From Bacteroidales bacterium UBA5226 (GTDB lineage: Bacteria; Bacteroidota; Bacteroidia; Bacteroidales; UBA932), in NCBI GenBank assembly GCA_002409325.1, contig DHUU01000018.1, forward strand, positions 1 through 64,000: a stretch of DNA of 64,000 bases, given 5' to 3'. Of this stretch, positions 42,059 through 51,821 are shown one piece after another (the stretch's first letter is position 1; every line of letters starts with the position of its first letter). A program made the translations under genes and the position numbers. The notes under the pieces are model-generated. The model searched no databases. It was not told the DNA's origin and saw only the letters and a list, made by a program, of their open reading frames with translations.

Positions 42059-45000
42059 TGTACAGGAGATACAGGAATTTCTAGAAAAAAAGCTGAGGGG
42101 AATAACCCCGGGAACCCTCTCGCTAAAAGGACTTACCGGATCTGCCGTCTTTTTTCCCATAGCATCGTTTGTTAAAAAATCACCCGGCAGGATCCATGTA
42201 CTGATTCTTGAAAATTCTACAGAAGCCTCTTACGCGGCCGCCGATCTTTCTGTTTTGCTGGGTTACCAGCGCGTGTATCTGTTTCCGGCTTCATACAGGG
42301 GAACGGGAAAAACAGCCAGGCCCGATGAGTCCTTCCAGGTGCAGCGGACCATGGCCCTTGGCGCTGTGGCAGAGTTTTACAAAAAGGCTTCAGATATCCT
42401 GCTGGTAACTTATCCAAAAGCGCTGCAGGAGGGTATACCTGAAAAAACCAACCTGGACACAGGATATCTGAACGTTAAAAAAGGTCAGACAATATCTCAT
42501 CAGGATGTAAAAGAGACTCTTTTTGCAAATGGATTTGAAAAAACGGACTTTGTAAGTGAACCGGGACAATTTGCCGTCAGGGGGAGTATTCTGGATATTT
42601 TTTCCTATGCAGAAAACCGCCCATACAGGATCAATTTTTTTGGAGACCAGGTAGAAAACATCAGGATATTTGACCAGAATACCCAGTTGTCCATAGAAGA
42701 ACGCGACACAATAAGCATTATTCCGCGGTTGGAGGGAGAGCAGTCTTTACTAGGGGTTATTCAAAGCGATGCCTTGATCTGGCTATTTCACAAATCTTCC
42801 GGTGATATTCCGCAGAACATACCGGTGATTGCCATAAATCCCCTGGCAGAAGAAGGGCAGAAGGTTCTGTACCAGACAACGCCCCAGCCGGTGATCAATA
42901 AAAATTTCTCCCTGCTTGTCAAAGACATTCAGACAAGAAAGGAAAAAGGATATCAGGTCTTTATCCTGAGTGAAAACCGGGCACAGATCAGAAGGCTTCA
43001 GGGAATTTTTCAAAGCCTGGGCTGTCCGGACGATCTGGTACAGTACAAAGAAGTTTCTTTGCATGAAGGCTTTACAGACCATCACCATAAAATCAGTTAT
43101 TATACAGACCACCAGCTTTTCCAGCGTATTCACAGGGTATACCTGAAAAGGGCCGTACAAAAGAGCGAACAAATCACCATCAACGATTTGTCCGGTTTTA
43201 AAATTGGAGATTATGTGGTACACATTGACCATGGGGTAGGGATATTCGGCGGTCTGGTCAAAATAAACAACAACGGCAAGGTTCAGGAAGCCGTCAAACT
43301 CATATATCAGGACAACGATGCCCTGTACGTCAGCATTCACGGACTTCACAGAATTGCCAGGTTCAAAAGCAAAGACAGTGAACCGCCCAGAATTTCCAGA
43401 CTGGGGAGCGGAGCCTGGAACCGGATCAGGCAACAAGCTAAGAAAAAGGTCAAGGATATTGCCCGCGATCTGATAAAACTCTATTCGGAAAGGACTTCAG
43501 CAAGAGGATTTGGGTTTTCTGCAGATACCTACCTGCAAAACCAGCTGGAAGCTTCTTTTCTGTTTGAAGACACGCCAGATCAGCTACTGGCAACACAAAA
43601 GGTCAAGGGGGATATGGAAAAGCCGTATCCCATGGACCGTCTTATCTGCGGGGATGTGGGATTCGGGAAAACCGAGGTTGCCATACGGGCTGCCTTTAAG
43701 GCCGTTACTGACGGCAAGCAGGTGGCCTTCCTTGTTCCTACTACCATTCTGGCTTTACAGCATTATCAGACGGTCTGCGAGAGACTGGCCGAATTTCCGG
43801 TAAAAACCCAATTCATTTCCCGCCTCAAAACACCAGCCCAAACCAAGGAGATTCTTGAACAGCTGCAGGCGGGAACCATCGACATCATTATCGGAACACA
43901 CCGGCTGCTCACCAAAGATGTGCTGTTTAAAGACCTCGGCCTGCTTATCATTGATGAAGAACAAAAATTTGGAGTTGCCGCCAAGGAAAGGCTCAAACTT
44001 ATGAAGGTTAGTGTCGATACCCTGACCCTGACGGCCACCCCCATTCCCCGCACGTTGCAGTTTTCATTGATGGGAGCCAGGGACCTGTCCATCATGCAGA
44101 CACCGCCTTCAAACAGGCTTCCCATCCACACCGAAGTACAGATTTTTGACGAGGAAATAATTGGGGAGGCCATAGACCGGGAACTTGAAAGGGGAGGGCA
44201 GATCTTTTTTGTCCACAACCGCATTATGGACATTGAAGCCATGGCCGATACCCTGCGCCAGATACGTCCCGGGCTCAGAATAGCTATTGGCCATGGACAA
44301 ATGCCTCCCAGAGCAATGGAAAAAGTCCTGCTCGATTTTATTTGCGGGGATTATGATTTGTTGCTCTCGACCTCTATCATAGAAAACGGAATAGATATTC
44401 CTAATACCAACACCATAATCATCAACCGGGCGCACCGCTTCGGGCTGAGCGACCTGCACCAGATGAGGGGACGCGTAGGGCGATCCAACAGGAAAGCCTA
44501 TTGTTACCTGCTGGTGCCCAAAGACGTCAACCTGGGAGAAGATGCCAAAAGAAGGCTTAAAGCGCTGGAATCCTTTACAGAATTGGGAAGCGGCCTTAAT
44601 ATAGCCATGCAGGATTTGGATATCCGCGGGGCCGGGAACCTGCTGGGGGGAGAACAAAGCGGCTTCATTGTCCAGATGGGCTTTGAAGCGTACCAGCGCA
44701 TACTGGAAGAGGCAATGGCCGAGCTGAATCCGGCTTCCCCGGATGTACCTGCAGCGGTCAATTGCACCATAGACACAGACCTTGAAGTAATGATCCCCGA
44801 TGATTACATAGGGCAGGTTGCTGAAAAAATCCGGCTGTACAAGGAATTGGACAACATAAAAGACGAAGACAGGCTGCAGCGTTTTTTTGCATCCCTTGAA
44901 GACAGATTCGGGCCCATTCCGGAACAATTCAGGCAGCTGGGGTACATTGTAAGATTAAGGCAATTGGCCGCTCAGACAGGATTTGAACGCATAGTACTTA

Positions 45001-45209
45001 AAAACGGCATAATGCTTGCATATTTCATTTCAGACCAGCAGTCGGACTATTATAAATCAAAACAATTTTCAGATATACTGAATTATATATCACTGAATCC
45101 CAAAAACTTCCAGGTTAAGGAACATAAAAATAAACTGTTTGTGAAAATACCTCATGTTGACAGTGTTGAAGCGGCCTACAATTTTTTTAAAATTTTTGCA
45201 AAACCCTGA
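42045..45209 (+). CDS. mfd: Transcription-repair coupling factor Mfd
   Basis: Removes RNA polymerase stalled at DNA damage and recruits the UvrABC repair system. The ATG at 42045 gives 1054 residues, a little short for the family (about 1100-1150). Recognisable parts are the UvrB-like N-terminus, the RNA-polymerase interaction (CarD-like) domain IGDYVVHIDHGVGIFGG, helicase motif I CGDVGFGKTEVAIRA, DEEQKFGVAAKERLK, the TRG region around DIRGAGNLLGGEQSGF, and a C-terminal inhibitory domain. A TTG 12 nt upstream is less likely as a start. It overlaps the hydrolase gene by 14 nt. Confidence 0.96.
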   Translation: MTDFDVQEIQEFLEKKLRGITPGTLSLKGLTGSAVFFPIASFVKKSPGRIHVLILENSTEASYAAADLSVLLGYQRVYLFPASYRGTGKTARPDESFQVQRTMALGAVAEFYKKASDILLVTYPKALQEGIPEKTNLDTGYLNVKKGQTISHQDVKETLFANGFEKTDFVSEPGQFAVRGSILDIFSYAENRPYRINFFGDQVENIRIFDQNTQLSIEERDTISIIPRLEGEQSLLGVIQSDALIWLFHKSSGDIPQNIPVIAINPLAEEGQKVLYQTTPQPVINKNFSLLVKDIQTRKEKGYQVFILSENRAQIRRLQGIFQSLGCPDDLVQYKEVSLHEGFTDHHHKISYYTDHQLFQRIHRVYLKRAVQKSEQITINDLSGFKIGDYVVHIDHGVGIFGGLVKINNNGKVQEAVKLIYQDNDALYVSIHGLHRIARFKSKDSEPPRISRLGSGAWNRIRQQAKKKVKDIARDLIKLYSERTSARGFGFSADTYLQNQLEASFLFEDTPDQLLATQKVKGDMEKPYPMDRLICGDVGFGKTEVAIRAAFKAVTDGKQVAFLVPTTILALQHYQTVCERLAEFPVKTQFISRLKTPAQTKEILEQLQAGTIDIIIGTHRLLTKDVLFKDLGLLIIDEEQKFGVAAKERLKLMKVSVDTLTLTATPIPRTLQFSLMGARDLSIMQTPPSNRLPIHTEVQIFDEEIIGEAIDRELERGGQIFFVHNRIMDIEAMADTLRQIRPGLRIAIGHGQMPPRAMEKVLLDFICGDYDLLLSTSIIENGIDIPNTNTIIINRAHRFGLSDLHQMRGRVGRSNRKAYCYLLVPKDVNLGEDAKRRLKALESFTELGSGLNIAMQDLDIRGAGNLLGGEQSGFIVQMGFEAYQRILEEAMAELNPASPDVPAAVNCTIDTDLEVMIPDDYIGQVAEKIRLYKELDNIKDEDRLQRFFASLEDRFGPIPEQFRQLGYIVRLRQLAAQTGFERIVLKNGIMLAYFISDQQSDYYKSKQFSDILNYISLNPKNFQVKEHKNKLFVKIPHVDSVEAAYNFFKIFAKP

Positions 45210-45231
45210 AAAAGTGCGACATTTGCAAGCT

Positions 45232-46539
45232 ATGCAAAAAACAGGAATCCGGATTCTGGCGTTTTCATTCCTGTTCCTACTCATTGGAACGGCCAGATCT
45301 GCGGCGCAGACCATTACCGATGCATTGGGCACCTATACCCCGTATTCTATGTTTGGCGTGGGGGAGGTAACCAGGCCGGGCACTTCTCTGAACAGGGGCA
45401 TGGGAGGGATCGGTGTGGGATTGCGCGATAACCGCTACATCAATTACCTGAACCCGGCTTCGGCTTCGTCACGCGACTCACTGTCCTTTATGCTCGATTT
45501 TGGGTTGATGCAAAGAAATTTCATAAACACGGACGGAACACGTTCTTCTGCTTACAACGCCTTCAACATGCATCATATCATCCTGTCTTTTCCGATATGG
45601 AAAAGTTCGGCCATGCAAATGGGGATCATCCCATATAGCAATGTGGGATACCGCTTTGTAGAAGACGAATCCAGGGAAGACATACTGGCAAACGTAGGGT
45701 CTTTTCGCTATTTACATTATGGACAGGGAAGCATCAACCAGGCCTTTGCCGCTTTTTCTGCCACTTTTTTCCGTCACCTGTCGGTAGGGGCGCAGGGCAT
45801 GTTTTTTTTCGGGAATATTGAAAAGAACGCCCAGGCTGTATCCCTCTCTAATCCGGAATTATACGGGACACTCAAAACCGGCTACGATATTGTAATAGGA
45901 TCGTTCGGAGCACAGTTCGGACTGCAGGCTTTCGGTAATTTTTCTCCCAGCACCTCGTTTACCGTTGGGGCCACATTCCAGCCCCGGGCAACACTCCGTG
46001 GAGATGTTACAAGGTTTGCAAAGGTAGAGAAAGGATCCATCATAGATACGGTTTATTCCTTTGTCAGCGAGGGATCTCAAATGTCCATACCCATGGAATG
46101 GACGGTGGGTTTTTCCATCCGCAAAAGGGACAAATGGGTTTTTGGTGCAGATTATACACAATCAGACTGGAGAAAATCAAATTTTGCAGCAACCCCCGGA
46201 GTCCTTTTTGAACCGGCATTAAGCAGGACTTTAAAAGCCGGACTTGAGTTCACCCCCGACCGTTACAGCATCCGTTATTTTATGCGCAGGTGGACCTACC
46301 GCATGGGTGCCTATTACGACCAGTCCTACATGATGCTCAACGGAAACCAGGTTACAGCCATAGGGGTAACATTCGGATTTTCAGTTCCTATTTACCGCTG
46401 GTACAATTCCATAGGAGTTTCTGTTGATGCCGGCCAACGCGGAAGTTTTGAAAATAATCTTATCAGGGAAAGATATATTATGTTAATTTTGAACTTTAAT
46501 TTGCACGATATTTGGTTTATTAAGCATAGATACAATTAA
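45232..46539 (+). CDS. Outer-membrane beta-barrel protein
   Basis: From the ATG at 45232 the precursor has 435 residues: a signal peptide (about 1-25, ending ARSAAQ) and a mature part rich in alternating beta strands with many Gly, Tyr and Phe, typical of FadL/PorV-like barrels. The stretch LNPASASSRDSLSFMLDFG resembles the N-terminal part of that group. The specific family is not certain and the cargo is unknown. It heads an envelope operon followed by a TPR-like protein, LptC and a PpiD-like foldase, which suggests a role in surface assembly. Confidence 0.75.
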   Translation: MQKTGIRILAFSFLFLLIGTARSAAQTITDALGTYTPYSMFGVGEVTRPGTSLNRGMGGIGVGLRDNRYINYLNPASASSRDSLSFMLDFGLMQRNFINTDGTRSSAYNAFNMHHIILSFPIWKSSAMQMGIIPYSNVGYRFVEDESREDILANVGSFRYLHYGQGSINQAFAAFSATFFRHLSVGAQGMFFFGNIEKNAQAVSLSNPELYGTLKTGYDIVIGSFGAQFGLQAFGNFSPSTSFTVGATFQPRATLRGDVTRFAKVEKGSIIDTVYSFVSEGSQMSIPMEWTVGFSIRKRDKWVFGADYTQSDWRKSNFAATPGVLFEPALSRTLKAGLEFTPDRYSIRYFMRRWTYRMGAYYDQSYMMLNGNQVTAIGVTFGFSVPIYRWYNSIGVSVDAGQRGSFENNLIRERYIMLILNFNLHDIWFIKHRYN

Positions 46540-46551
46540 AATAAGTAAAAA

Positions 46552-47892
46552 ATGAAAAAAATCGGTATCCTGTTTTTGTTGGTCACGTCCGCTTTTATCA
46601 CGCAAAGCTTTGCACAGTCCGGAAAGTTTGGTGCGACACCGGAAGACAGCGTGGAGTGCGTTAGGTATTTGAATTTTTATAAGGAATATTACAAGAACGG
46701 GAACATAAAAGAAGCCCTTCCTTCCTGGAGGGGAGCACTCAGGGTATGTCCAAAAGGGGTAACACAATCCTTGTATCAGGACGGTCAGAATATTATCAAA
46801 TTCATGATAAACCAGACCAAAGACGACAAGTACAGAAATGAACTGGTTGACACCCTTATGCTGATGTATGATATAAGAATTGAAAAATTTCCTGCCACAA
46901 AAGCCCGTTTAAGCGCTTATACATTCAAGGCATATGATATGGTTACCTATTACAAAGCAGATGATATGAAAATCTTCACGGCGCTGCAGGATGTGGTAAA
47001 ATTTGGAAAAGAACAGACAGATCAAAACATTCTTGTCCTTAACATGAAGTATGCAACCAGCCTTTTCAAGGAAGGGAAACTTACAGCAGAAGACGTTATC
47101 AACCTATATGAGCAACTAAGTGCGCTGTTTGATAAAAAAAGCCAGGTTGATCATAGCGAAGCTATGGAAGAAGCCCTCAATAGTTTTGAAACCCTTTTTG
47201 CAGTCAGCGGAGTGGCAGATTGCGATAATCTGATCGCCCTGTTTACGCCACGATTTGATCAGAATTGCACAGATATTAACTTTGTAAGACGTGTGGTACA
47301 ATTGCTTTCAAATGCAGGATGTGAAAGTTCGGACCTGTTCTTCAATGCCGTGCAGAGCCTGTACAAAATTGAACCATCCTACAACTCGGCCTATTACCTG
47401 TACCGCCTATGTTCGTCCCGCGATATCAACGACGATGCCACCATGTTCCTCAAGAATGCCATCAACTCAGATTCTATTGATGACAAAACCAAAGGTGATT
47501 ATTTACTGGAACTTGGCACTTTCTATTACAAAAAGATCAACAATTACTCCGCTGCCGCACAGTACGCACTCCAGTCTTTTGAATTCAATCCGGAAATAAA
47601 GGGCAAGGCTTACCTTTTGATGGGTTACATCTGGGCCATGGCAAAAGTTTACGAGGGAGAAATGCCCGATATAGATGCACGTGCAAATTTTTGGGTTGCT
47701 GTGGATTATTTTGTAAAAGCCAAACAGGCCGATCCTTCTCTGGGAGAAGAATGCGACCGCCTGATTGCCAACTACAGGCAGTATTTCCCCAGCGCGGAAG
47801 AGGCCTTTATGCATGATCTGACAGAAGGCTCCGTCTATTCGGTAAGAGCTAACGGCTTGTCGGCTACGACCTCAGTCAGAACAATAAAATAA
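46552..47892 (+). CDS. Periplasmic TPR-like protein
   Basis: An exported helical-repeat protein of 446 residues. A signal peptide covers about 1-21 (LLVTSAFITQSFAQ). The mature part is helical, with TPR-like pairs such as YLNFYKEYYKNGNIKEALPSW near the N-terminus, and AAQYALQSFEFNPEIKGKAY and FVKAKQADPSLGEECDRLI near the C-terminus. No enzyme motif is visible. It precedes lptC, whose ATG shares the A of its TAA stop (TAATG). A scaffold role in envelope assembly is inferred. Confidence 0.8.
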   Translation: MKKIGILFLLVTSAFITQSFAQSGKFGATPEDSVECVRYLNFYKEYYKNGNIKEALPSWRGALRVCPKGVTQSLYQDGQNIIKFMINQTKDDKYRNELVDTLMLMYDIRIEKFPATKARLSAYTFKAYDMVTYYKADDMKIFTALQDVVKFGKEQTDQNILVLNMKYATSLFKEGKLTAEDVINLYEQLSALFDKKSQVDHSEAMEEALNSFETLFAVSGVADCDNLIALFTPRFDQNCTDINFVRRVVQLLSNAGCESSDLFFNAVQSLYKIEPSYNSAYYLYRLCSSRDINDDATMFLKNAINSDSIDDKTKGDYLLELGTFYYKKINNYSAAAQYALQSFEFNPEIKGKAYLLMGYIWAMAKVYEGEMPDIDARANFWVAVDYFVKAKQADPSLGEECDRLIANYRQYFPSAEEAFMHDLTEGSVYSVRANGLSATTSVRTIK

Positions 47893-48518
47893 TGTTTTTC
47901 CCCCGCCGGAAAACAACAGTGATTATGGTAGCAACAGGCCTGTCTATTGCTACCATATTTGTCTCCTGCAAAAACCGGATGAAAACGGTTGAATCTTTTA
48001 ATAACCTGGACAGCATTCCCACACAGACTGTTCAGAACATGGAAGGATGGCAGGTTGAAGGGGGGCTTGTTATTGGCCGGCTCACCGCTCCCTATATGGA
48101 GAAATATTCACGCGGGAACGATCCCTATGAAATCTTCCCTATTTCATTCCGGGTAGAAGGCTATACCAGGGATGGAATACTGGAAACGGTGATCACGGCA
48201 GACAAAGCATTGCACCGTTCCGGGGAACAGCAAATCTGGATAGCCACAGGCAATGTGGTGATCAACAACCTGCTCAAGGAAGAAACCATGGAAACTGACA
48301 CCCTGTACTGGGACCAGCAACAGAAAAAAATCTATACACATTGTTATGTGCGGCTGACTTCCCCCGATTTTTTTGCTCAGGGTTATGGCATGGAATCGGA
48401 CGAAAGAGCCACAAACGCCAAAATCCTGAAACCGTTTGATTCTTACGGATACATTCAAAAGGACACTTTGTCCAATGAAGAAAAAGAATTAACTTCGCGG
48501 CCTGAAATAAAACCATAA
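47892..48518 (+). CDS. lptC: LptC-like lipopolysaccharide export protein
   Basis: A periplasmic protein, anchored by lipid or by its N-terminus, that receives LPS from the LptBFG exporter. The 208 residues have a hydrophobic N-terminus with Cys (IFVSCKN), so the Bacteroidetes version may be a lipoprotein. Then comes an OstA-like beta-strand domain (IWIATGNVVINNLLKEET, METDTLYWDQQQKKIYT, DFFAQGYGMESDE). The position between the TPR-like gene and the foldase gene matches what I know of Bacteroidetes genomes, although there a CorC/CNNM-type gene usually follows and here it is absent. Confidence 0.87.
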   Translation: MFFPRRKTTVIMVATGLSIATIFVSCKNRMKTVESFNNLDSIPTQTVQNMEGWQVEGGLVIGRLTAPYMEKYSRGNDPYEIFPISFRVEGYTRDGILETVITADKALHRSGEQQIWIATGNVVINNLLKEETMETDTLYWDQQQKKIYTHCYVRLTSPDFFAQGYGMESDERATNAKILKPFDSYGYIQKDTLSNEEKELTSRPEIKP

Positions 48519-48534
48519 CCATAAAATTTACAAG

Positions 48535-50628
48535 ATGGCACTCCTGGAGAAGATACGCGTAAAGATGGGTATTTTTATTACCGTACTTATTGCAATAGCA
48601 CTAATTTCGTTTATTATAGACCCCGGCACATTACAGTCAGCCATATCTATGTTCTCTTCCAAAAACGACGTAGGGAAGATGAACCGGCAGGGCATCACCT
48701 ATATGGAATACGCCAAAAGACTGGAAAATCTGACAAACCTGCAACAAGCCATCACTGGCACAACTTCTCTGGATGAACAAAGCCAGGAAGACGTGGAAGA
48801 AGGCGCCTGGCAGGCTTTCCTTAAAGATCTGGTATATATGCCTGCCATAGAAAAAGCCGGTATTCGCCTGGGGGACGAGGAAATGTTTGATATGGTACAG
48901 GGACGGGATATATCGCCGGTTATCATGAGCGACCCGGTTTTCCGCGGAGAGGACGGCCAGTTTGACAGTTCACGCCTGACCATGTTTGTACAGAATGCCG
49001 GTGCAGAGCCGGAAGGGGTAGCAGCTATGTACTGGAATTTCCTGCAGGAGAACATGGAGACAGACAGGATGTTCACTAAATACAGCTCCCTGCTGGCCCA
49101 GAGCAATATCGTCACCCCGGTGGAACTGCGCAGGAACATGGAAGATAACAACATCACTTCCAACGTGAGTTTCTCCCTTACGCCCGTATCCTTTGCCAGG
49201 GACACGACCATAACAGTCACACAACAGGAAATACGTCAGTATTACGAAGCACACAAACACCAGTACCAGCAGATAGCAACACGGGACATTGAATATGTGG
49301 TGTTCCCCATCCTGCCTTCGACAGACGATATTGCCCTGGCTCAGGCCAATATTGAAAAAATATACGATGAATTTGTGGCTTCTGACAACCTCCGCCAATT
49401 CCTGGCCCGCAATTCAGATAAGCCACTGGATACGTATTACTACAAGAAGGGAGAATTATCTTCTGTCTCTGCCGCTCTGGACAGCTTTGCCTTTAGTGCC
49501 ACAACGCGCGATGTGCTTCCCACTTATAAGGAGAACGACTTTTTCCGCGCTGCAAGGATAGCAGATATAAAACAGTTGCCCGATTCGGTATTTGTTCACC
49601 ACATACTGTTGCAAAGAAGCAATAAAGAAGAGGCCACAAAAGCGGCCGACAGCCTGATTGCCATACTCAAAAGCGCTCCCGGGCGTTTTGATGAACTTGC
49701 CGTAGAGTTCTCGGCAGACAAGAATCCCAATACACTTCCGGGCGTATTAGGCTGGTTTGATCAGCAAGCCTATATACCGGGTATGGAATCGGTATTTGAA
49801 GCCCCTCTTGAAAAAGTCTTTACCATTGAAACTCAATACGGACTACACCTTGTCAAAGTATCGGAACGCACACGCCTGCACAAAAAAGTACAGCTTGCCG
49901 TTCTTGTTAAGGAAGCGGTTGCCGGCAAGGAAACATACCAGATAATTTATTCCAGGGCAAACAATTTGTCTACAGAAAGCAAGAACCTGGAAGAATTTAA
50001 CCGTGTTGCCATTCAGAATAACCTAATGATCATTCCGGCCCCTGGAATCACACAAGATGCCAAGACAGTTTCCGGTTACCAGCATATGCGCGAAATGATC
50101 CGCTGGGCATTTGAGGCCAAATACGGAGCCGTTTCCCCTGTAATTTCGGTAGACAATAAATATTTCTTTGTAGCTGCCCTTAACGGCATTCATGAAAAAG
50201 GGATAGCTACCCTGCAGGAGAAACAGGCCGAGATAGAATCCCTCCTCACCATGGAAAAGAAGATGGAACGCTCTTACCAGCAGATCCGCGAAGAGCTGGC
50301 CAGCCATACATCCCTCGAATCCTGGGCAGAAGCCACCGGCAGGACCATTTCCACCCAGACGGGGCTTGCCTTCGGATCCATGCAGCAGACAGACCCCAAA
50401 TTTGCAGGTGCCGTATCAGCAGCGGCAGAAAAGACTATGTACGGTCCGATCAAAGGTGAAATTGGCGTATATGTGTTCCGTGTGGATGAGCGCCTGGACG
50501 GAGCCTACTATACAGAAAACGATGCATTACAAAATGCCGCCTATTTTTCCGGTGTGCAGATTCAGATGGTTCCTGTGGTATTGCAGGAAAGTGCAAAAGT
50601 AGAAGATAACAGGGCCAGGTTCTTTTAA
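48535..50628 (+). CDS. PpiD/SurA-type periplasmic peptidyl-prolyl isomerase
   Basis: A membrane-anchored chaperone that helps outer-membrane proteins fold. The 697 residues begin with one transmembrane anchor (about 12-30, MGIFITVLIAIALISFII), a SurA_N-like helical domain (about 40-250), a parvulin domain (about 340-445, VFVHHILLQRSN, GVLGWFDQQAYIPG) and a second, weaker C-terminal segment with GPIKGEIGVYVFRV. The length is near that of PpiD. It is the last gene of the envelope operon. Its TAA overlaps the TAA of the convergent ychF gene in the sequence TTAA. Confidence 0.92.
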   Translation: MALLEKIRVKMGIFITVLIAIALISFIIDPGTLQSAISMFSSKNDVGKMNRQGITYMEYAKRLENLTNLQQAITGTTSLDEQSQEDVEEGAWQAFLKDLVYMPAIEKAGIRLGDEEMFDMVQGRDISPVIMSDPVFRGEDGQFDSSRLTMFVQNAGAEPEGVAAMYWNFLQENMETDRMFTKYSSLLAQSNIVTPVELRRNMEDNNITSNVSFSLTPVSFARDTTITVTQQEIRQYYEAHKHQYQQIATRDIEYVVFPILPSTDDIALAQANIEKIYDEFVASDNLRQFLARNSDKPLDTYYYKKGELSSVSAALDSFAFSATTRDVLPTYKENDFFRAARIADIKQLPDSVFVHHILLQRSNKEEATKAADSLIAILKSAPGRFDELAVEFSADKNPNTLPGVLGWFDQQAYIPGMESVFEAPLEKVFTIETQYGLHLVKVSERTRLHKKVQLAVLVKEAVAGKETYQIIYSRANNLSTESKNLEEFNRVAIQNNLMIIPAPGITQDAKTVSGYQHMREMIRWAFEAKYGAVSPVISVDNKYFFVAALNGIHEKGIATLQEKQAEIESLLTMEKKMERSYQQIREELASHTSLESWAEATGRTISTQTGLAFGSMQQTDPKFAGAVSAAAEKTMYGPIKGEIGVYVFRVDERLDGAYYTENDALQNAAYFSGVQIQMVPVVLQESAKVEDNRARFF

Positions 50629-51728
50629 CGGCTGAAAAGAAAGTGCATGATGTCCCCGTCCTGCACCACATAATTTTTGCCTTCCACAGCCATTTTGCCT
50701 GCATCACGGCAGGCAGCTTCGGAACGGTAGTGCATAAAGTCATCAAATTTGATCACTTCGGCACGAATAAAACCATGCTCAAAATCAGAATGGATTAGCC
50801 CTGCAGCCTGCGGGGCTTTTGTTCCCCTGCGGTACGTCCAGGCCTTAACTTCCATGGGGCCTGCCGTGAAATAGGTTTCCAGCTCAAGTAGCCTGAAAGC
50901 AGCTTTGACCAGACGGGAAACCCCCGATTCTTCCAATCCTATGGATTCAAGGAACATCTGACGCTCCTGGAATGACTCCAGTTCTGCAATTTCTGATTCT
51001 ATGCGTCCTGCAACGATCAGGTACAGTTCATTTTCCTTTTCCAGGACTTCGGCCACTTTTCGGGTATACAGGTTGCCACTTTGGGCCGACTTCTCATCCA
51101 CATTGCATACATACAGCACCGGTTTGTTTGTCAACAGAAATAATTCCCTGGCCATTCGTTCCTCTTCCTGATTTACAAGCTCCACGGTACGGGCATTGTT
51201 GCCCCGGCTCAGGGCATCGCGGTAACGGACAAGCAAACCGGCCAGTTTGACGGCCTGTTTATCCCCGCCGGTGACGGCCTGTTTCTGTACTTTTGCAATC
51301 CGGCTTTCTACTGTCTCCAGGTCCCTTAGCTGCAATTCGGTATCAATGATCTCTTTGTCCCGGACTGGGTCAACCGATCCGTCCACATGTACCACGTCGG
51401 GATCGTCAAAACAACGCAGGATATGCAGAATGGCATCAGTTTCCCTGATATTGGCAAGAAATTGATTACCCAGTCCTTCGCCCTTGCTCGCGCCTTTGAC
51501 CAGCCCGGCTATATCCACAAAATCAACGGTTGCAGGGACAATACGCCCCGGGTGGACCAGCGAGGCCAACTGTTCCAGACGGGCATCCGGTACCTGTGTC
51601 GAGCCCAGGTTTGGTTCAATGGTGCAGAAGGGGAAGTTGGCAGCCTGTGCCTTGCCCGAAGAAACACAATTGAACAAGGTGGATTTGCCTACATTGGGGA
51701 GTCCTACAATACCACATTTGAGTGCCAT
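50625..51728 (-). CDS. ychF: Obg-family ATPase YchF
   Basis: A ribosome-associated P-loop protein that prefers ATP to GTP. From the ATG at 51728 it has 367 residues, the family length. It shows GLPNVGKSTLFNC, the replaced G4 motif region (NVDEKS), the coiled-coil insert, and the C-terminal TGS domain ending in HYRSEAACRDAG and VVQDGDIMHFLF. The frame is open to 52223, but that part lies in a divergent gene. It has its own likely -7 box. Confidence 0.96.
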   Translation of the reverse strand: MALKCGIVGLPNVGKSTLFNCVSSGKAQAANFPFCTIEPNLGSTQVPDARLEQLASLVHPGRIVPATVDFVDIAGLVKGASKGEGLGNQFLANIRETDAILHILRCFDDPDVVHVDGSVDPVRDKEIIDTELQLRDLETVESRIAKVQKQAVTGGDKQAVKLAGLLVRYRDALSRGNNARTVELVNQEEERMARELFLLTNKPVLYVCNVDEKSAQSGNLYTRKVAEVLEKENELYLIVAGRIESEIAELESFQERQMFLESIGLEESGVSRLVKAAFRLLELETYFTAGPMEVKAWTYRRGTKAPQAAGLIHSDFEHGFIRAEVIKFDDFMHYRSEAACRDAGKMAVEGKNYVVQDGDIMHFLFSR

Positions 51729-51757
51729 AAAAACAATTTTTACTATTGAGAAGGGCA

Positions 51758-51765
51758 CAAAACTA
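51758..51765 (-). promoter_or_regulatory. -7 box of ychF
   Basis: TAGTTTTG on the minus strand matches TAnnTTTG, 29 nt before the ATG at 51728. Confidence 0.45.
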
Positions 51766-51821
51766 ATAACTTTTTTACGATTTGTCCTTTTTATCCCCCT
51801 CCATATGCATAACTTGGGTTC

